From Brevundimonas naejangsanensis (GTDB lineage: Bacteria > Pseudomonadota > Alphaproteobacteria > Caulobacterales > Caulobacteraceae), in contig NZ_CP032707.1 in NCBI RefSeq assembly GCF_003627995.1, positions 2,160,501 through 2,224,500 on the forward strand: a stretch of 64,000 bases of DNA. The letters are read 5' to 3'. Below are positions 42,703 through 51,140 of the stretch, one piece after another. A model generated the notes under the pieces. That model was not told the DNA's origin, made no database searches, and saw nothing but the letters and a program-made list of their open reading frames with translations. A program made the translations under genes and the position numbers. Numbering within the stretch: position 1 is the first letter of the stretch; every line of letters starts with the position of its first letter.

Positions 42703-45030
42703 TCAACGCCGCTTGCCCTTCCTGACGCCCTTCAGGCCGCCGGAGGGCTTGCCGCCGCTGCGGGGCTTGGGGCCGCCGGGACGCCCTTTGCCGCGTTTGG
42801 GCGGGCCGTCGCCGCCCCCCCGGCCGCCACGTCCGCGCATTCCGTAACGCGGGGCCGGGGCGTTGGGATCGCGCGGGTCCGGCTCGGACAGCATCTCCAG
42901 CACCAGGCCGCCGGTGACCGGCGTGGCCTCGACCAGCCGGACCTCGACGCGGCGGCCCAGGGGGAAGCGCTTGCCGGTGCGCTCACCGACCAGGGCGTGG
43001 GCGCGGTCGTCGTGGGTGAAGTATTCGTCGCCCAGCGTCGAGACCGGCACCAGGCCGTCGGCGCCGGTTTCCTCCAGCCGCACGAACAGGCCGAAACGAG
43101 TCACGCCGGTGATGCGTCCGCTGAAGGTCGCGCCGACGTGGTCCTCGAGGAAGGCGGCGATGTAGCGGTCCATGGCGTCGCGCTCGGCCGCCATGGAGCG
43201 GCGCTCGGTCTCGGTGACGTGTTCGGCGATGCCGCCCAGTTCGGCGATCTCGCGGTCCGTCAGGCCGTCCGGGCCCAGCTTCAGCCCCCGGATCAGGCCC
43301 CGGTGCACCACCAGGTCCGAATAGCGACGGATGGGCGAGGTGAAGTGGGCGTAGCGGTCCAGGTGCAGGCCGAAGTGGCCGATGTTGTCCGGCGAATAGA
43401 TGGCCTGCATCTGGGTGCGCAGGACCACCTCGTTGACGACCTCGGCGTGGGGGCCGTCACGGGTCTCGTCCAGCAGCTTGTTGAACCGCTTGGTGTTCGG
43501 CGCCTCCCCCTTGTTCCACGGCTTGCCGATGGTGTGCAGGAAGTCGGCCAGATTGAAGATCTTCTCCTGGCTGGGCGCGTCGTGGACGCGATAGATCAGC
43601 GGCGTGCGCGTCTTCTCCAGCGTCTCGGCGGCGCAGACGTTGGCCTGGATCATCATCTCTTCGATCAGGCGGTGGGCCTCCAGCGAGCGGCGCGGCTCGA
43701 TCGAGGCGATGCCGCCGTCGGGGGCCATGATGATACGGCGCTCGGGGCTTTCGATGGCCAGGGGGCTGCGGCGCTCGCGGCCCTTCAGCATGGCGCGATA
43801 GGCGTTCCACAGCGGATAGAGGATCGCCTCCATGATCGGCCCGGTGGCGTCGTCCATCAGGCCGTCGATGGCGGACTGCGCCTGTTCGTAGGACAGCTTG
43901 GCGTGCGAGCGCATCAGGCCGCGCGTGAACTTGTGACCGGTCTTCCTGCCGTCCTTGTCGAAGACCATGCGCACGGCCATGCAGGCGCGGTTCTCGCCCT
44001 GCTTCAGGCTGCACAGGCCGTTGGACAGGACCTCGGGCAGCATCGGCTCGACCCGATCGGGGAAGTAGGTCGAGTTGCCCTTGGCCCGCGCCTCGCGATC
44101 CAGCGTCGTCTGCGGGCGGACATAGGCGGCGACGTCGGCGATGGCGACCCAGACGATCCAGCCGCCCGCGTTGGCGGGGTCTTCGTCGCGCTCGGCATAG
44201 ACGGCGTCGTCATGGTCGCGCGCGTCGGCGGGGTCGATGGTGATGAAGGGGACGTGGCGCAGGTCCTCGCGCCCCTTCAGGGTGGGCACGTCCTGGTCCG
44301 CGGCCTCGCGCTCGACGGCTTCCGAGAAGCCGGTCGGCACGCCGTGAGCGTGGATGGCGATCAGGGAGGCGGCGCGCGGATCGTCCTCGCGGCCGATGCT
44401 CTCCAGAATCTTGCCGCGCTTGGGACCGTAGCGATGCTCGCCCTTCTCGATGGCGGCCAGCACCAGGTCGCCGTCGCGCAGGTCCGTCGCCTGGGCGGCG
44501 GGCACCAGCAGGACGTCCTTGGAACGCTTGTCGACCGGCTCGACGCGGGTTTCGCGCGCCGACTTGCGGATCACGCCCAGGACGCGATTGGTCCCGGCGT
44601 CCAGCCGCTTGACCAGACGCGCCTCCCAGCCCTCGACGCCCCGGCTGAACTTGACCAGCAGGCGGTCGCCCATGCCCGGCGCCGGGCCGCGGCCTTCGCG
44701 GTCGGGCATGAGGATGGCGCGGGGCGCGTCCTCGGCCCCCTTGACCAGTTCGACGTAAAGCTCGCCGTCGGCGTCGCGATCGACCACGTCGACCACGCCG
44801 ACGGGGGGCAGGGCGCCGGCTTCGGAGAAGCCCTTGCGGCCGCGCTTGCCCAGGCGGCCCTCGGCCTCCAGTTCCTTCAGCATTTCGCGCAAGTGGCGCC
44901 GCTCGGCGCCCTTCAGTCCGAAGGCGCGGGCGATGTCGGCCTTCTCAGCTTCTCCGGCCTCGCGCAGGAAGGCCATCAGGGATTCTTTGTCGGGCAGGCC
45001 CGCGGGGGGGCGTTTCGGTGTCTTGACCAT
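42703..45030 (-). CDS. rnr: Ribonuclease R
   Basis: 775-residue 3'-5' exoribonuclease of the RNB family. Order of domains: N-terminal helix-turn-helix-like part (residues 15-65), cold-shock-like domains to about 240, the RNB catalytic core with ITIDPADARDHDDAVY (the Asp cluster) near residue 262 and the SPIRRYSDLVVHRGL motif near 560. An S1 domain covers about 635-720. The C-terminus is a Lys/Arg/Gly-rich tail (RGRGGRGGGDGPPKRGKG), typical of RNase R rather than RNase II. It degrades structured RNA and assists rRNA quality control. Confidence 0.95.
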   Translation of the reverse strand: MVKTPKRPPAGLPDKESLMAFLREAGEAEKADIARAFGLKGAERRHLREMLKELEAEGRLGKRGRKGFSEAGALPPVGVVDVVDRDADGELYVELVKGAEDAPRAILMPDREGRGPAPGMGDRLLVKFSRGVEGWEARLVKRLDAGTNRVLGVIRKSARETRVEPVDKRSKDVLLVPAAQATDLRDGDLVLAAIEKGEHRYGPKRGKILESIGREDDPRAASLIAIHAHGVPTGFSEAVEREAADQDVPTLKGREDLRHVPFITIDPADARDHDDAVYAERDEDPANAGGWIVWVAIADVAAYVRPQTTLDREARAKGNSTYFPDRVEPMLPEVLSNGLCSLKQGENRACMAVRMVFDKDGRKTGHKFTRGLMRSHAKLSYEQAQSAIDGLMDDATGPIMEAILYPLWNAYRAMLKGRERRSPLAIESPERRIIMAPDGGIASIEPRRSLEAHRLIEEMMIQANVCAAETLEKTRTPLIYRVHDAPSQEKIFNLADFLHTIGKPWNKGEAPNTKRFNKLLDETRDGPHAEVVNEVVLRTQMQAIYSPDNIGHFGLHLDRYAHFTSPIRRYSDLVVHRGLIRGLKLGPDGLTDREIAELGGIAEHVTETERRSMAAERDAMDRYIAAFLEDHVGATFSGRITGVTRFGLFVRLEETGADGLVPVSTLGDEYFTHDDRAHALVGERTGKRFPLGRRVEVRLVEATPVTGGLVLEMLSEPDPRDPNAPAPRYGMRGRGGRGGGDGPPKRGKGRPGGPKPRSGGKPSGGLKGVRKGKRR

Positions 45031-45143
45031 TGCGCCCTCTGTAACGCGCTTCGCGGCGAAAGGGTGAAAACTTGCGCGAGTTGACCCCGACGATCCTCGC
45101 GCCCAGCTTCCTGGCTGGAACGCCCATCGGAGCCCTATCCCTC

Positions 45144-46547
45144 ATGTCGATGTCCGACGCCCCCGTCCTGTCGCGGCCCGTGAAATCCCTGCTGGACCTG
45201 ATCGGCAAGACGCCGATGATCGAGGTGACCCGGATCGATGCCGGCCCCTGCCGCCTGTTCCTGAAGCTGGAGAGCCAGAACCCCGGCGGCTCCATCAAGG
45301 ACCGCATCGCCCTGACCATGATCGAGGCGGCCGAGAAGCAGGGCTGGCTGAAGCCGGGCGGCACCATCGTCGAGGCGACGGCGGGCAACACCGGCCTGGC
45401 CCTGACCCTGGTGGGCAAGCAGAAGGGCTACAAGGTCCTGCTGGTCATCCCCGACAAGATGTCGAAGGAGAAAATCCAGCACCTGCGCGCCATGGGCGCC
45501 GACGTGCGCCTGACCCGCTCGGACGTGCCGCACGGCCACCCCGAATACTACACCGACATGGCCGAGCGCCTGGCCCAGCAGATTCCGGGCGGCTACTTCG
45601 TCAACCAGTTCGCCAACGACGCCAACGCCGAGGCCCACTTCCAGACCACGGGCCCCGAGATATGGGAGCAGATGGAGGGCGACGTCGACGCCTTCGTCGC
45701 CGGCATCGGCTCGGGCGGCACCATCACCGGCATCGCCCGCTATCTGAAATCGCAGGGCTCCAAGGCCGAGATCATCCTGGCCGATCCCGTGGGCTCGGCC
45801 TTGGCGGGCCTCGTCAATGAGGGCGTGCCCGGCCCGGACGGCAGCTATACGGTCGAGGGCATCGGCCAGAACTTCATGCCCGAGACGACCGATCCCAGCC
45901 TGATCGACCGCGCCTATTCCATTCCCGACGCCGAGGCCATCGCCACGGTGCGCGAGCTGTTGCTGAAGGAAGGCATTCTGGCGGGGTCGTCCTCCGGCAC
46001 CCTGATCGCCACGGCCCTGCGCTGGTGCCGCGAGCAGACCGAGCCGAAGCGAGTCGTGACCCTGGTGTGCGACACCGGCGCCAAATACCTGTCCAAGGTC
46101 TATAACGACGCCTGGCTGGCTGACCAGGGCCTGTCCCAGCGCGAACTCCACGGCGACCTGTCGGACCTGATCACGCGCAAATACGCCAACGGCGACGTGG
46201 TGGTGATTGGCCCGGACGACACCCTGGACACGGCCTTTAAGCGGATGAAGGGCGATGGCGTGTCGCAACTGCCGGTCATTCAGGACGGCCGCCTGGTCGG
46301 CATCCTGGACGAGAGCGACATCGTCCACATCATGAACACCGACGACATCACGCGTAAGGACCGCTTCGCCAAGCCGGTGTCCTCGGCCATGACGCGCGAC
46401 CTGGACACGCTGCAGGTCAAGGAGACGCTGGACGCCCTCATCCCCATCTTCGACCGCGACCGGGTGGCCATCGTCCTGGACGGCGAGACCTTCGTCGGCC
46501 TGATCACCCGCACCGACCTCATCAACCATCTCAGCCTGAACCGGTAA
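45144..46547 (+). CDS. Cystathionine beta-synthase
   Basis: 467-residue PLP-dependent enzyme. The PLP Lys is in NPGGSIKDRIA near residue 50, with the phosphate-binding GSGGTITG near 190. Two C-terminal CBS domains (residues about 335-460) include PVIQDGRLVGILDESDIV and VAIVLDGETFVGLITRTDLI. CBS-domain forms condense serine with homocysteine to cystathionine. It is followed four bases later by a cystathionine gamma-lyase-type gene, supporting this over O-acetylserine sulfhydrylase. The start may be ATG 45144 or 45150; GGAG at 45129 fits the former better. An earlier TTG at 45072 lacks support. Confidence 0.9.
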   Translation: MSMSDAPVLSRPVKSLLDLIGKTPMIEVTRIDAGPCRLFLKLESQNPGGSIKDRIALTMIEAAEKQGWLKPGGTIVEATAGNTGLALTLVGKQKGYKVLLVIPDKMSKEKIQHLRAMGADVRLTRSDVPHGHPEYYTDMAERLAQQIPGGYFVNQFANDANAEAHFQTTGPEIWEQMEGDVDAFVAGIGSGGTITGIARYLKSQGSKAEIILADPVGSALAGLVNEGVPGPDGSYTVEGIGQNFMPETTDPSLIDRAYSIPDAEAIATVRELLLKEGILAGSSSGTLIATALRWCREQTEPKRVVTLVCDTGAKYLSKVYNDAWLADQGLSQRELHGDLSDLITRKYANGDVVVIGPDDTLDTAFKRMKGDGVSQLPVIQDGRLVGILDESDIVHIMNTDDITRKDRFAKPVSSAMTRDLDTLQVKETLDALIPIFDRDRVAIVLDGETFVGLITRTDLINHLSLNR

Positions 46548-46551
46548 GACC

Positions 46552-47715
46552 ATGGCCAATCTGAAGAACAGCCAGGGCTTTTCGACCCGCGCCATCCATG
46601 CTGGCCAGAAGCCCGACCCGACCACGGGCGCGGTGATGACGCCCATCTACGCCACCTCGACCTACGCCCAGGAAAGCCCGGGCGTTAACAAGGGCTATGA
46701 GTATGCGCGCGGCAAGAACCCGACGCGTGAGGCGTTTGAGGCCTGCATCGCCGATCTGGAGGGCGGGGTTCAGGCCTTCGGCTTCGGTTCGGGCATGGCG
46801 GCGACCTCGACGGCGCTGGAACTGCTGGACGCCGGCTCGCACATCGTCACCGGCGATGACCTCTACGGCGGCTCGTGGCGGCTGTTCGAGCGGGTGCGGC
46901 GCCGGTCCATGGGGCTGGACTTCAGCTACATCGACCTGACCGACGTGAAGGCGGTCGAGGCGGCGATCACGGACAAGACGCGGATGCTGTGGGTCGAGAC
47001 GCCGACCAATCCGCTGATGAAGCTGGCCGACATCGAGGCCCTGTCGAAGATCGCCAAGGCCCACAAGCTGATCCTGGTGGTCGACAACACCTTCGCCACG
47101 CCGTGGAGCCAGCAGCCGCTGGCCCTGGGCGCCGACGTGGTCATGCACTCGGCGACCAAGTACCTGAACGGTCACTCCGACATCGTCGGCGGGGTGCTGG
47201 TGGCCAAGGACGCCGAGATGGCGGCCCAGCTGAAGTTCCTGCAGAACTCCATCGGCGGCGTCATGGGGCCGTTCGACGCCTTCCTGGCCAATCGGGGGCT
47301 GAAGACCCTGGGCCTGCGCATGAAGGCGCACAATGAGAACGCCCTGGCCGTGGCCCGCTGGCTGGAAGACCGGGCCGGCGTGGCCAAGGTCATCTATCCG
47401 GGCCTGATCAGCCACCCGCAGCACGAACTGGCCGCGCGTCAGATGAACGGTCGTTTCGGCGGCATGGTCACGGTGCTGATCGACGGCGACCTGGAGCGGA
47501 CCAAGCGGGTGCTGGAGCGGGTGCGGGTCTTCACCCTGGCGGAATCCCTGGGCGGCGTCGAAAGCCTGGTGAACCATCCGGCGATCATGACCCACGCCAG
47601 CGTGCCCAGGGAGGTTCGCGAGGCCGGCGGCGTCACCGACAACCTGATCCGTCTGTCGGTCGGCGTCGAGGACGTGGAAGACCTGATCGCCGACCTGGAT
47701 CAGGCCCTCAGCTGA
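46552..47715 (+). CDS. Cystathionine gamma-lyase/synthase-type PLP enzyme
   Basis: 387-residue Cys/Met-metabolism PLP enzyme. The PLP-binding Lys is K203 in SATKYLNGHSD. Other conserved residues are YARGKNPTREAFE, GFGSGMAATSTALELL and the C-terminal SLGGVESLVNHPAIMTHAS. With the CBS enzyme immediately upstream (four-base gap) it most likely cleaves cystathionine to cysteine, completing reverse transsulfuration. Distinguishing lyase from gamma-synthase by sequence alone is not possible. Length is normal. Confidence 0.92.
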   Translation: MANLKNSQGFSTRAIHAGQKPDPTTGAVMTPIYATSTYAQESPGVNKGYEYARGKNPTREAFEACIADLEGGVQAFGFGSGMAATSTALELLDAGSHIVTGDDLYGGSWRLFERVRRRSMGLDFSYIDLTDVKAVEAAITDKTRMLWVETPTNPLMKLADIEALSKIAKAHKLILVVDNTFATPWSQQPLALGADVVMHSATKYLNGHSDIVGGVLVAKDAEMAAQLKFLQNSIGGVMGPFDAFLANRGLKTLGLRMKAHNENALAVARWLEDRAGVAKVIYPGLISHPQHELAARQMNGRFGGMVTVLIDGDLERTKRVLERVRVFTLAESLGGVESLVNHPAIMTHASVPREVREAGGVTDNLIRLSVGVEDVEDLIADLDQALS

Positions 47716-47731
47716 AGCGTCTGAACTGAAG

Positions 47732-47989
47732 TCAGGCCGTCCTGTCGGGCAGGGCGGTCTGATGGCCCGTGACGGGCTGCAGCTTCTTCTTGGGCGGAGC
47801 GCGGCGCACGACGACGGGTTTGGGTTCAGCGGCGATCTCGGCCAGACGGGCGTCGATCAGCGGCAGGATGTCGGCAGCAGTGGTGACCTGAACGGGCGAG
47901 CCGTGCTCGACCAGGCGGGCAGCGTTGGCGCGCAAGTTCTTGAGGTCGGCTTCGTTCAGGGTCGGGATTTTGTCCGCCAGGGAAGTCAT
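47732..47989 (-). CDS. Small hypothetical protein
   Basis: 85-residue protein without a signal or membrane segment. The N-terminal 55 residues (MTSLADKIPTLNEADLKNLRANAARLVEHGS... PLIDARLAEIAAE) look helical, and the C-terminal 25 are basic and Pro-rich (KPVVVRRAPPKKKLQPVTGH). GGAGACGCCC precedes the ATG. The composition suggests a nucleic-acid- or protein-binding role, but there is no family match that I know. It is convergent with the transsulfuration operon, 16 bases apart. Confidence 0.65.
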   Translation of the reverse strand: MTSLADKIPTLNEADLKNLRANAARLVEHGSPVQVTTAADILPLIDARLAEIAAEPKPVVVRRAPPKKKLQPVTGHQTALPDRTA

Positions 47990-48090
47990 GGGCGTCTCCA
48001 GATGGCGTCAGGGCCGGCGCGCATGCGGCCGGCCCCTCAGCGGATAGAAAGCGAGTTCGGCGGCCTGACGGTCGCCGATCAGGGCTGAGA

Positions 48091-48303
48091 TCAGTCAGCA
48101 GCCTGAAGGCGGCCGGCGGATTCTTTGCCGCTGCGGCTGTCGCGTTCGATTTCGTAGGAGATTTTCTGGCCTTCGTTCAGGGCGCCGAGCGAAGACGCTT
48201 CGACGGCCGTGGCGTGGACGAAGACGTCCTTGCCGCCGTCGTCAGGCTGGACGAAGCCGTAGCCCTTGGTGGAGTTGTACCATTTGACAGTGCCGGTAGC
48301 CAT
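48091..48303 (-). CDS. Cold-shock domain protein (CspA family), copy 1
   Basis: 70-residue cold-shock protein and RNA chaperone. RNP1-like KGYGFVQPDDGG and RNP2-like VFVHATAVEA are present, with MATGTVKWYNSTKGYG at the N-terminus. GGGAG lies eight bases before the ATG. It is a close paralogue of the gene at 48551. The two share a homologous leader, so they look like a tandem duplication. Substitutions include W-Y for W-F in the KWYN motif. Confidence 0.94.
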   Translation of the reverse strand: MATGTVKWYNSTKGYGFVQPDDGGKDVFVHATAVEASSLGALNEGQKISYEIERDSRSGKESAGRLQAAD

Positions 48304-48431
48304 TTTCAGGACTCCCCGTTTGAGTGGCCGCAGGAAGGATCTCCTGGCAGCCTGTCGGGTCTGAATGGGATCGGCTTTGGACCTCGGTGCGCGATGCAAA
48401 GGGACAGCAGCGTTTCGCAGAGAGATCGACG
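48304..48431 (-). promoter_or_regulatory. Leader region of cold-shock gene copy 1
   Basis: The 5' region contains a block (48350-48431) nearly identical to the leader of the second cold-shock gene (48810-48889), including CCTGTCGGGTCTGAATGG, ACCTCGGTGCGC and CGCAGAGAGATCGACG on the plus strand. Long structured leaders control many cspA-type genes by temperature. No secondary-structure calculation was possible here. Confidence 0.5.
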
Positions 48432-48474
48432 AGAGAAAGGTGGGCGCTTTGCCGCCCTTTGGCAAGGGCAGTGC

Positions 48475-48518
48475 CTAAAACGAAAACGGCGGCGACAGCC
48501 GAAGCCGTCGCCGCCGTT
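48475..48518 (-). terminator. Rho-independent terminator after cold-shock gene copy 2
   Basis: The minus-strand stem AACGGCGGCGAC (rc of 48507-48518) pairs with GTCGCCGCCGTT (rc of 48485-48496), with a 10-base loop, followed by TTTCGTTTT. It separates the two cold-shock units. Confidence 0.87.
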
Positions 48519-48550
48519 CGAAATCCGCGCCGAATGACCGGCGCGAGAAA

Positions 48551-48763
48551 TCAGCCTTCGGTCTTCAGTTGACCGGCCGATTCCTTGCCCGAGCGACGGT
48601 CGCGCTCGATTTCGTAGGAAACCTTTTGGTTCTCGTCCAGGCCGCGCAGGCCGGCTTGCTCGACGGCCGAGATGTGGACGAAGACGTCCTTGCCGCCGTC
48701 ATCCGGCTGGATGAAGCCGTAGCCCTTGGTGGAGTTGAACCATTTCACGATGCCGGTAGCCAT
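48551..48763 (-). CDS. Cold-shock domain protein (CspA family), copy 2
   Basis: 70-residue cold-shock domain protein, highly similar to the neighbouring copy. RNP1 [12 protein letters not shown] and RNP2 [12 protein letters not shown] are intact. Differences lie in residues 33-50 ([11 protein letters not shown] vs SLGALNEGQKI). GGAGG stands eight to ten bases before the ATG. Its own terminator lies just downstream, so each copy is transcribed separately. Each presumably binds single-stranded nucleic acid and may be induced by cold or by stationary phase. Confidence 0.94.
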   Translation of the reverse strand: MATGIVKWFNSTKGYGFIQPDDGGKDVFVHISAVEQAGLRGLDENQKVSYEIERDRRSGKESAGQLKTEG

Positions 48764-48889
48764 TTTCAGGACCTCCGTTGGAAGTTGGCTCCAGGGAACA
48801 TCCCTGAGAAGCCTGTCGGGTCTGAATGGATCGGCTTAGACCTCGGTGCGCAGGGCAGAAGGTAGAGGCGTTACGCAGAGAGATCGACG
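48764..48889 (-). promoter_or_regulatory. Leader region of cold-shock gene copy 2
   Basis: This 126-base region shares the block described for copy 1. The homology stops near 48889, which could mark the common transcription start side. No clear -35/-10 pair was identified between 48890 and 48934. Confidence 0.5.
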
Positions 48890-48934
48890 TCTGTAAGGTG
48901 AACGTTCCTGGCGGTTAATGCAAGACCCCGGGGT

Positions 48935-49141
48935 TCAGAGCTCCGCCGTCTCGGGCGGAGAGACCCAGTTTTCCTGGCACAGCTTGCGCAGGGCCGTGGT
49001 GATGGTCGAGCCGTAGAGCGCGTCCTGAATCCGCTCATAGCCTTCGGACTTCAGGGCCTGTTTGACCTCGCCCACCGTCCGGCAGGCGCCGCTCTCGGCC
49101 AGTTGGTACGCACGTTCCAAGGTCGTCGGTCGAAAGGTCAT
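48935..49141 (-). CDS. Small hypothetical protein
   Basis: 68-residue cytoplasmic protein that looks mostly helical: LERAYQLAESGACRTVGEVKQALKSEGYERIQDALYG then TITTALRKLCQENW. The spacing of helices suggests a small HTH-like fold but no clear DNA-binding signature is visible. Similar short proteins occur in Caulobacter as hypothetical. ATG at 49141; a ribosome binding site is weak. It stands alone between the cold-shock gene and the TorF-like gene. Confidence 0.65.
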   Translation of the reverse strand: MTFRPTTLERAYQLAESGACRTVGEVKQALKSEGYERIQDALYGSTITTALRKLCQENWVSPPETAEL

Positions 49142-49193
49142 GGCCGCAGACTAGGCCCTTTCCGGCGAAAGGGGAAACCTGCGGCCGTGGGCC

Positions 49194-49892
49194 TCAGAAC
49201 GACACGCTGATCCCCGCGACCAGGGCGTCGGCGTACTGTTCGCCCGGAACCTTGGCGTCGGTGCCGTACCAGCGCAGCTCGGCGTCCAGGTTGCGGGTCA
49301 GGGCGTAGGTCGCGCCGATGTTGTAGCCGGTGTAGTCGACGCTGTTGTCCTGCTCGCGACGGCCGATCTCGGCCGAGACGTTCAGCTTGTCGGTGAAGTC
49401 CCAGCCGCCGCGCAGGGCGACCCAGGTCCAGGATTTCACCGAGCCCGTCCCATCGGGGGAGTACTGCAGGCGCAGGCGGGCGCTGGCCGGGCCGATCGAC
49501 CGCTTCATGTCGGCGGTGAGTTCCCAGGCGTCGGCGTCATAGCCGGGGTCGGCGTCCACCCGCCACTTGTGCGCGGCGTTCAGGTCGAAATCGAAGCCGC
49601 CCCACTGCGGCCGGATCCCGGCGGCCAGTTCGGTCTCCAGCTCCGAGCCGCCGGCCTTGATCGTCTCCACGCCGGGGCTGACGTAGAAGAAGCCGTCGGC
49701 GCTCTCCCACTCGGCGGCGGCCCAGGCGTAGGGATCGCCGTCGGACTTGGAGACGTCCTTGGAGCGGTTGTCGCTGGCGGCGCCGGCGCTGAAGCTCCAG
49801 CGGCCGTGGCTCGAGGCCGCGTCCTGGGCGGAGGCCGCCGTCGCGAGGATCAGCAGCGGAGCGGCGGCGAGGGCGGTAGTCAGTGTACGCAT
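49194..49892 (-). CDS. TorF-family-like putative porin
   Basis: 232-residue secreted protein. A signal peptide covers residues 1-22 (LTTALAAAPLLILATAASA). The mature part opens with FSAGAASDNRSKDVSKSDGDPYAWAAAEWES, similar to the TIGR02001/TorF family start (SDxRxxGxSxSxxxPA). Alternating hydrophobic beta strands follow, and the protein ends in VAGISVSF, a terminal Phe typical of outer-membrane barrels. The substrate is unknown. The ATG at 49892 fits the signal peptide, whereas the upstream in-frame start at 49973 adds a basic unsupported extension. Confidence 0.75.
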   Translation of the reverse strand: MRTLTTALAAAPLLILATAASAQDAASSHGRWSFSAGAASDNRSKDVSKSDGDPYAWAAAEWESADGFFYVSPGVETIKAGGSELETELAAGIRPQWGGFDFDLNAAHKWRVDADPGYDADAWELTADMKRSIGPASARLRLQYSPDGTGSVKSWTWVALRGGWDFTDKLNVSAEIGRREQDNSVDYTGYNIGATYALTRNLDAELRWYGTDAKVPGEQYADALVAGISVSF

Positions 49893-49926
49893 GGTTCGGC
49901 CTCGATGTGGGTGTCGAAGCCGCCTC

Positions 49927-50853
49927 CTAGAGACGCTTCTTGTAGAATTTGTCACAGGCCTGCGAAAATTCATCCGTCAGCCGAGCGACAAGCTGGGCCG
50001 TCGTGGGCACGTCGTGGATGGCGCCCACCCCCTGGCCGGCGGACCAGATGGTCTTCCAGGCCTTGGCTTCCTCGGCCATGTCCAGCTTGTGCTCGGGCAG
50101 GGATTTGGGGTCGATGTGGTTCTCGATCAGGGACGGGGTCAGGAAGTTGGCGGGAATGCCCGAGACCGCCGGCGTATAGGTGATGTCCGCCGAGCCCGAC
50201 TGGACGATCAGGTCCTTGTAGTGCGGCTGGGCCGCGCTCTCGGCCGTGGCGATGAAGCGGGTGCCCATATAGGCCAGGTCCGCCCCCATCATCAGCGCCG
50301 CCGCCACGTCCTGTCCGGTGGAGATGCAGCCCGCCAGGACGATGGTCCCGTCGAAGAAGCCGCGCACCTCGTTGATCAGGGCGAAGGGATTGACGACGCC
50401 GGCGTGCCCGCCCGCGCCCCCGGCGACCAGGATCAGGCCGTCGACGCCGGCCTCGGCGGCCTTGCGGGCGTGACGCACGTTGGCGATGTCGTGGAAGACC
50501 ACCCCGCCATAGCCGTGCACCGCGTCCACCACGTCCCGCACGGCGCCCAGCGAGGTGATGATCAGCGGCACCTTCTCCTCTACCGAGACCATCATGTCGG
50601 CCATCAGGCGCTCGTTGGTCGGGTGGATGATGTGGTTGACGCCGAAGGGGGCGGCGCCGGGCGCCAGCCGCGACTTGATCTCCCGGACCCAGTCCCGATA
50701 GCCCTCGGTCGTGCGCTGGTTCAGCGAGGGGAAGGTGCCGATCACGCCCGCGTTGCAGGCCTCGACCACCAGGTCCGGGCCGGACACCAGGAACATGGGC
50801 GAGGCGATCACCGGCAGCTTGAGGCCGGACTGCAGGGAAGCGGGAATGGCCAC
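49927..50853 (-). CDS. Nitronate monooxygenase (2-nitropropane dioxygenase-like)
   Basis: 308-residue FMN-dependent enzyme of the NMO family, oxidising alkyl nitronates. The TIM barrel has PVIASPMFLVSG near residue 14, GVNHIIHPTN near 65, GVDGLILVAGGAGGHAG near 138 and GADLAYMGTRFIAT near 195. GTG at 50853 has AGGAG nine bases upstream; the longer frame to 50955 is not supported. The HDIANVRHARKA segment includes the likely catalytic His. It probably stands alone. Confidence 0.9.
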   Translation of the reverse strand: MAIPASLQSGLKLPVIASPMFLVSGPDLVVEACNAGVIGTFPSLNQRTTEGYRDWVREIKSRLAPGAAPFGVNHIIHPTNERLMADMMVSVEEKVPLIITSLGAVRDVVDAVHGYGGVVFHDIANVRHARKAAEAGVDGLILVAGGAGGHAGVVNPFALINEVRGFFDGTIVLAGCISTGQDVAAALMMGADLAYMGTRFIATAESAAQPHYKDLIVQSGSADITYTPAVSGIPANFLTPSLIENHIDPKSLPEHKLDMAEEAKAWKTIWSAGQGVGAIHDVPTTAQLVARLTDEFSQACDKFYKKRL

Positions 50854-50950
50854 GGGTCGTCTCTCCTGAGTTGCTTTTGGCCACGCTAACCGGCTGTCGT
50901 CGGGGAAGGCAATCACGCTTTCCGCCCATGACTGCGACCTTCTATTCCCG

Positions 50951-51072
50951 CTCATCCCGGCGGACGCCGGGATCCAGTAAGAGCCTCAAGCGCTGGGCTT
51001 GAAATGGCGCTCCGGTTTTGTCGCCGAGCGTCCGTGGCCAAAGCGCTGGATCCCGGCGTCCGCCGGGATGAG
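50951..51072. repeat. Intergenic inverted-repeat element (family A-like)
   Basis: Perfect 27-base arms at 50951-50977 and 51046-51072, each with an internal CCCGGCG/CGCCGGG hairpin. The arms read CTCATCCCGGCGGACGCCGG and onward, related to family A by the CATCCC..GGGATCCAG pattern but with a different stem. The 68-base spacer has no other feature. It lies upstream of the NMO gene and downstream of the TonB_C gene. Confidence 0.82.
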
Positions 51073-51115
51073 CGGTGTTGATGGATGCGCGCAACTGGAA
51101 GCCCGTCAGAAAAAT

Positions 51116-51134
51116 AGAGTCCAATTCGTCTGAA
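51116..51134. repeat. Direct repeat copy 1 flanking the tandem TonB_C gene
   Basis: AGAGTCCAATTCGTCTGAA, exact 19 bases, six bases after the stop side of the gene. Extended similarity (AAAAATAGAG / AAAAAAGAGAG before it, ATCGC after it) continues for some 30 bases. Confidence 0.7.
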
Positions 51135-51140
51135 ATCGCA

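Noticed and set aside
42997..45084. 695-codon antisense frame opposite rnr
   Set aside because: Same reason: RNase R on the minus strand explains the region, and the plus-strand translation has no recognisable domain.
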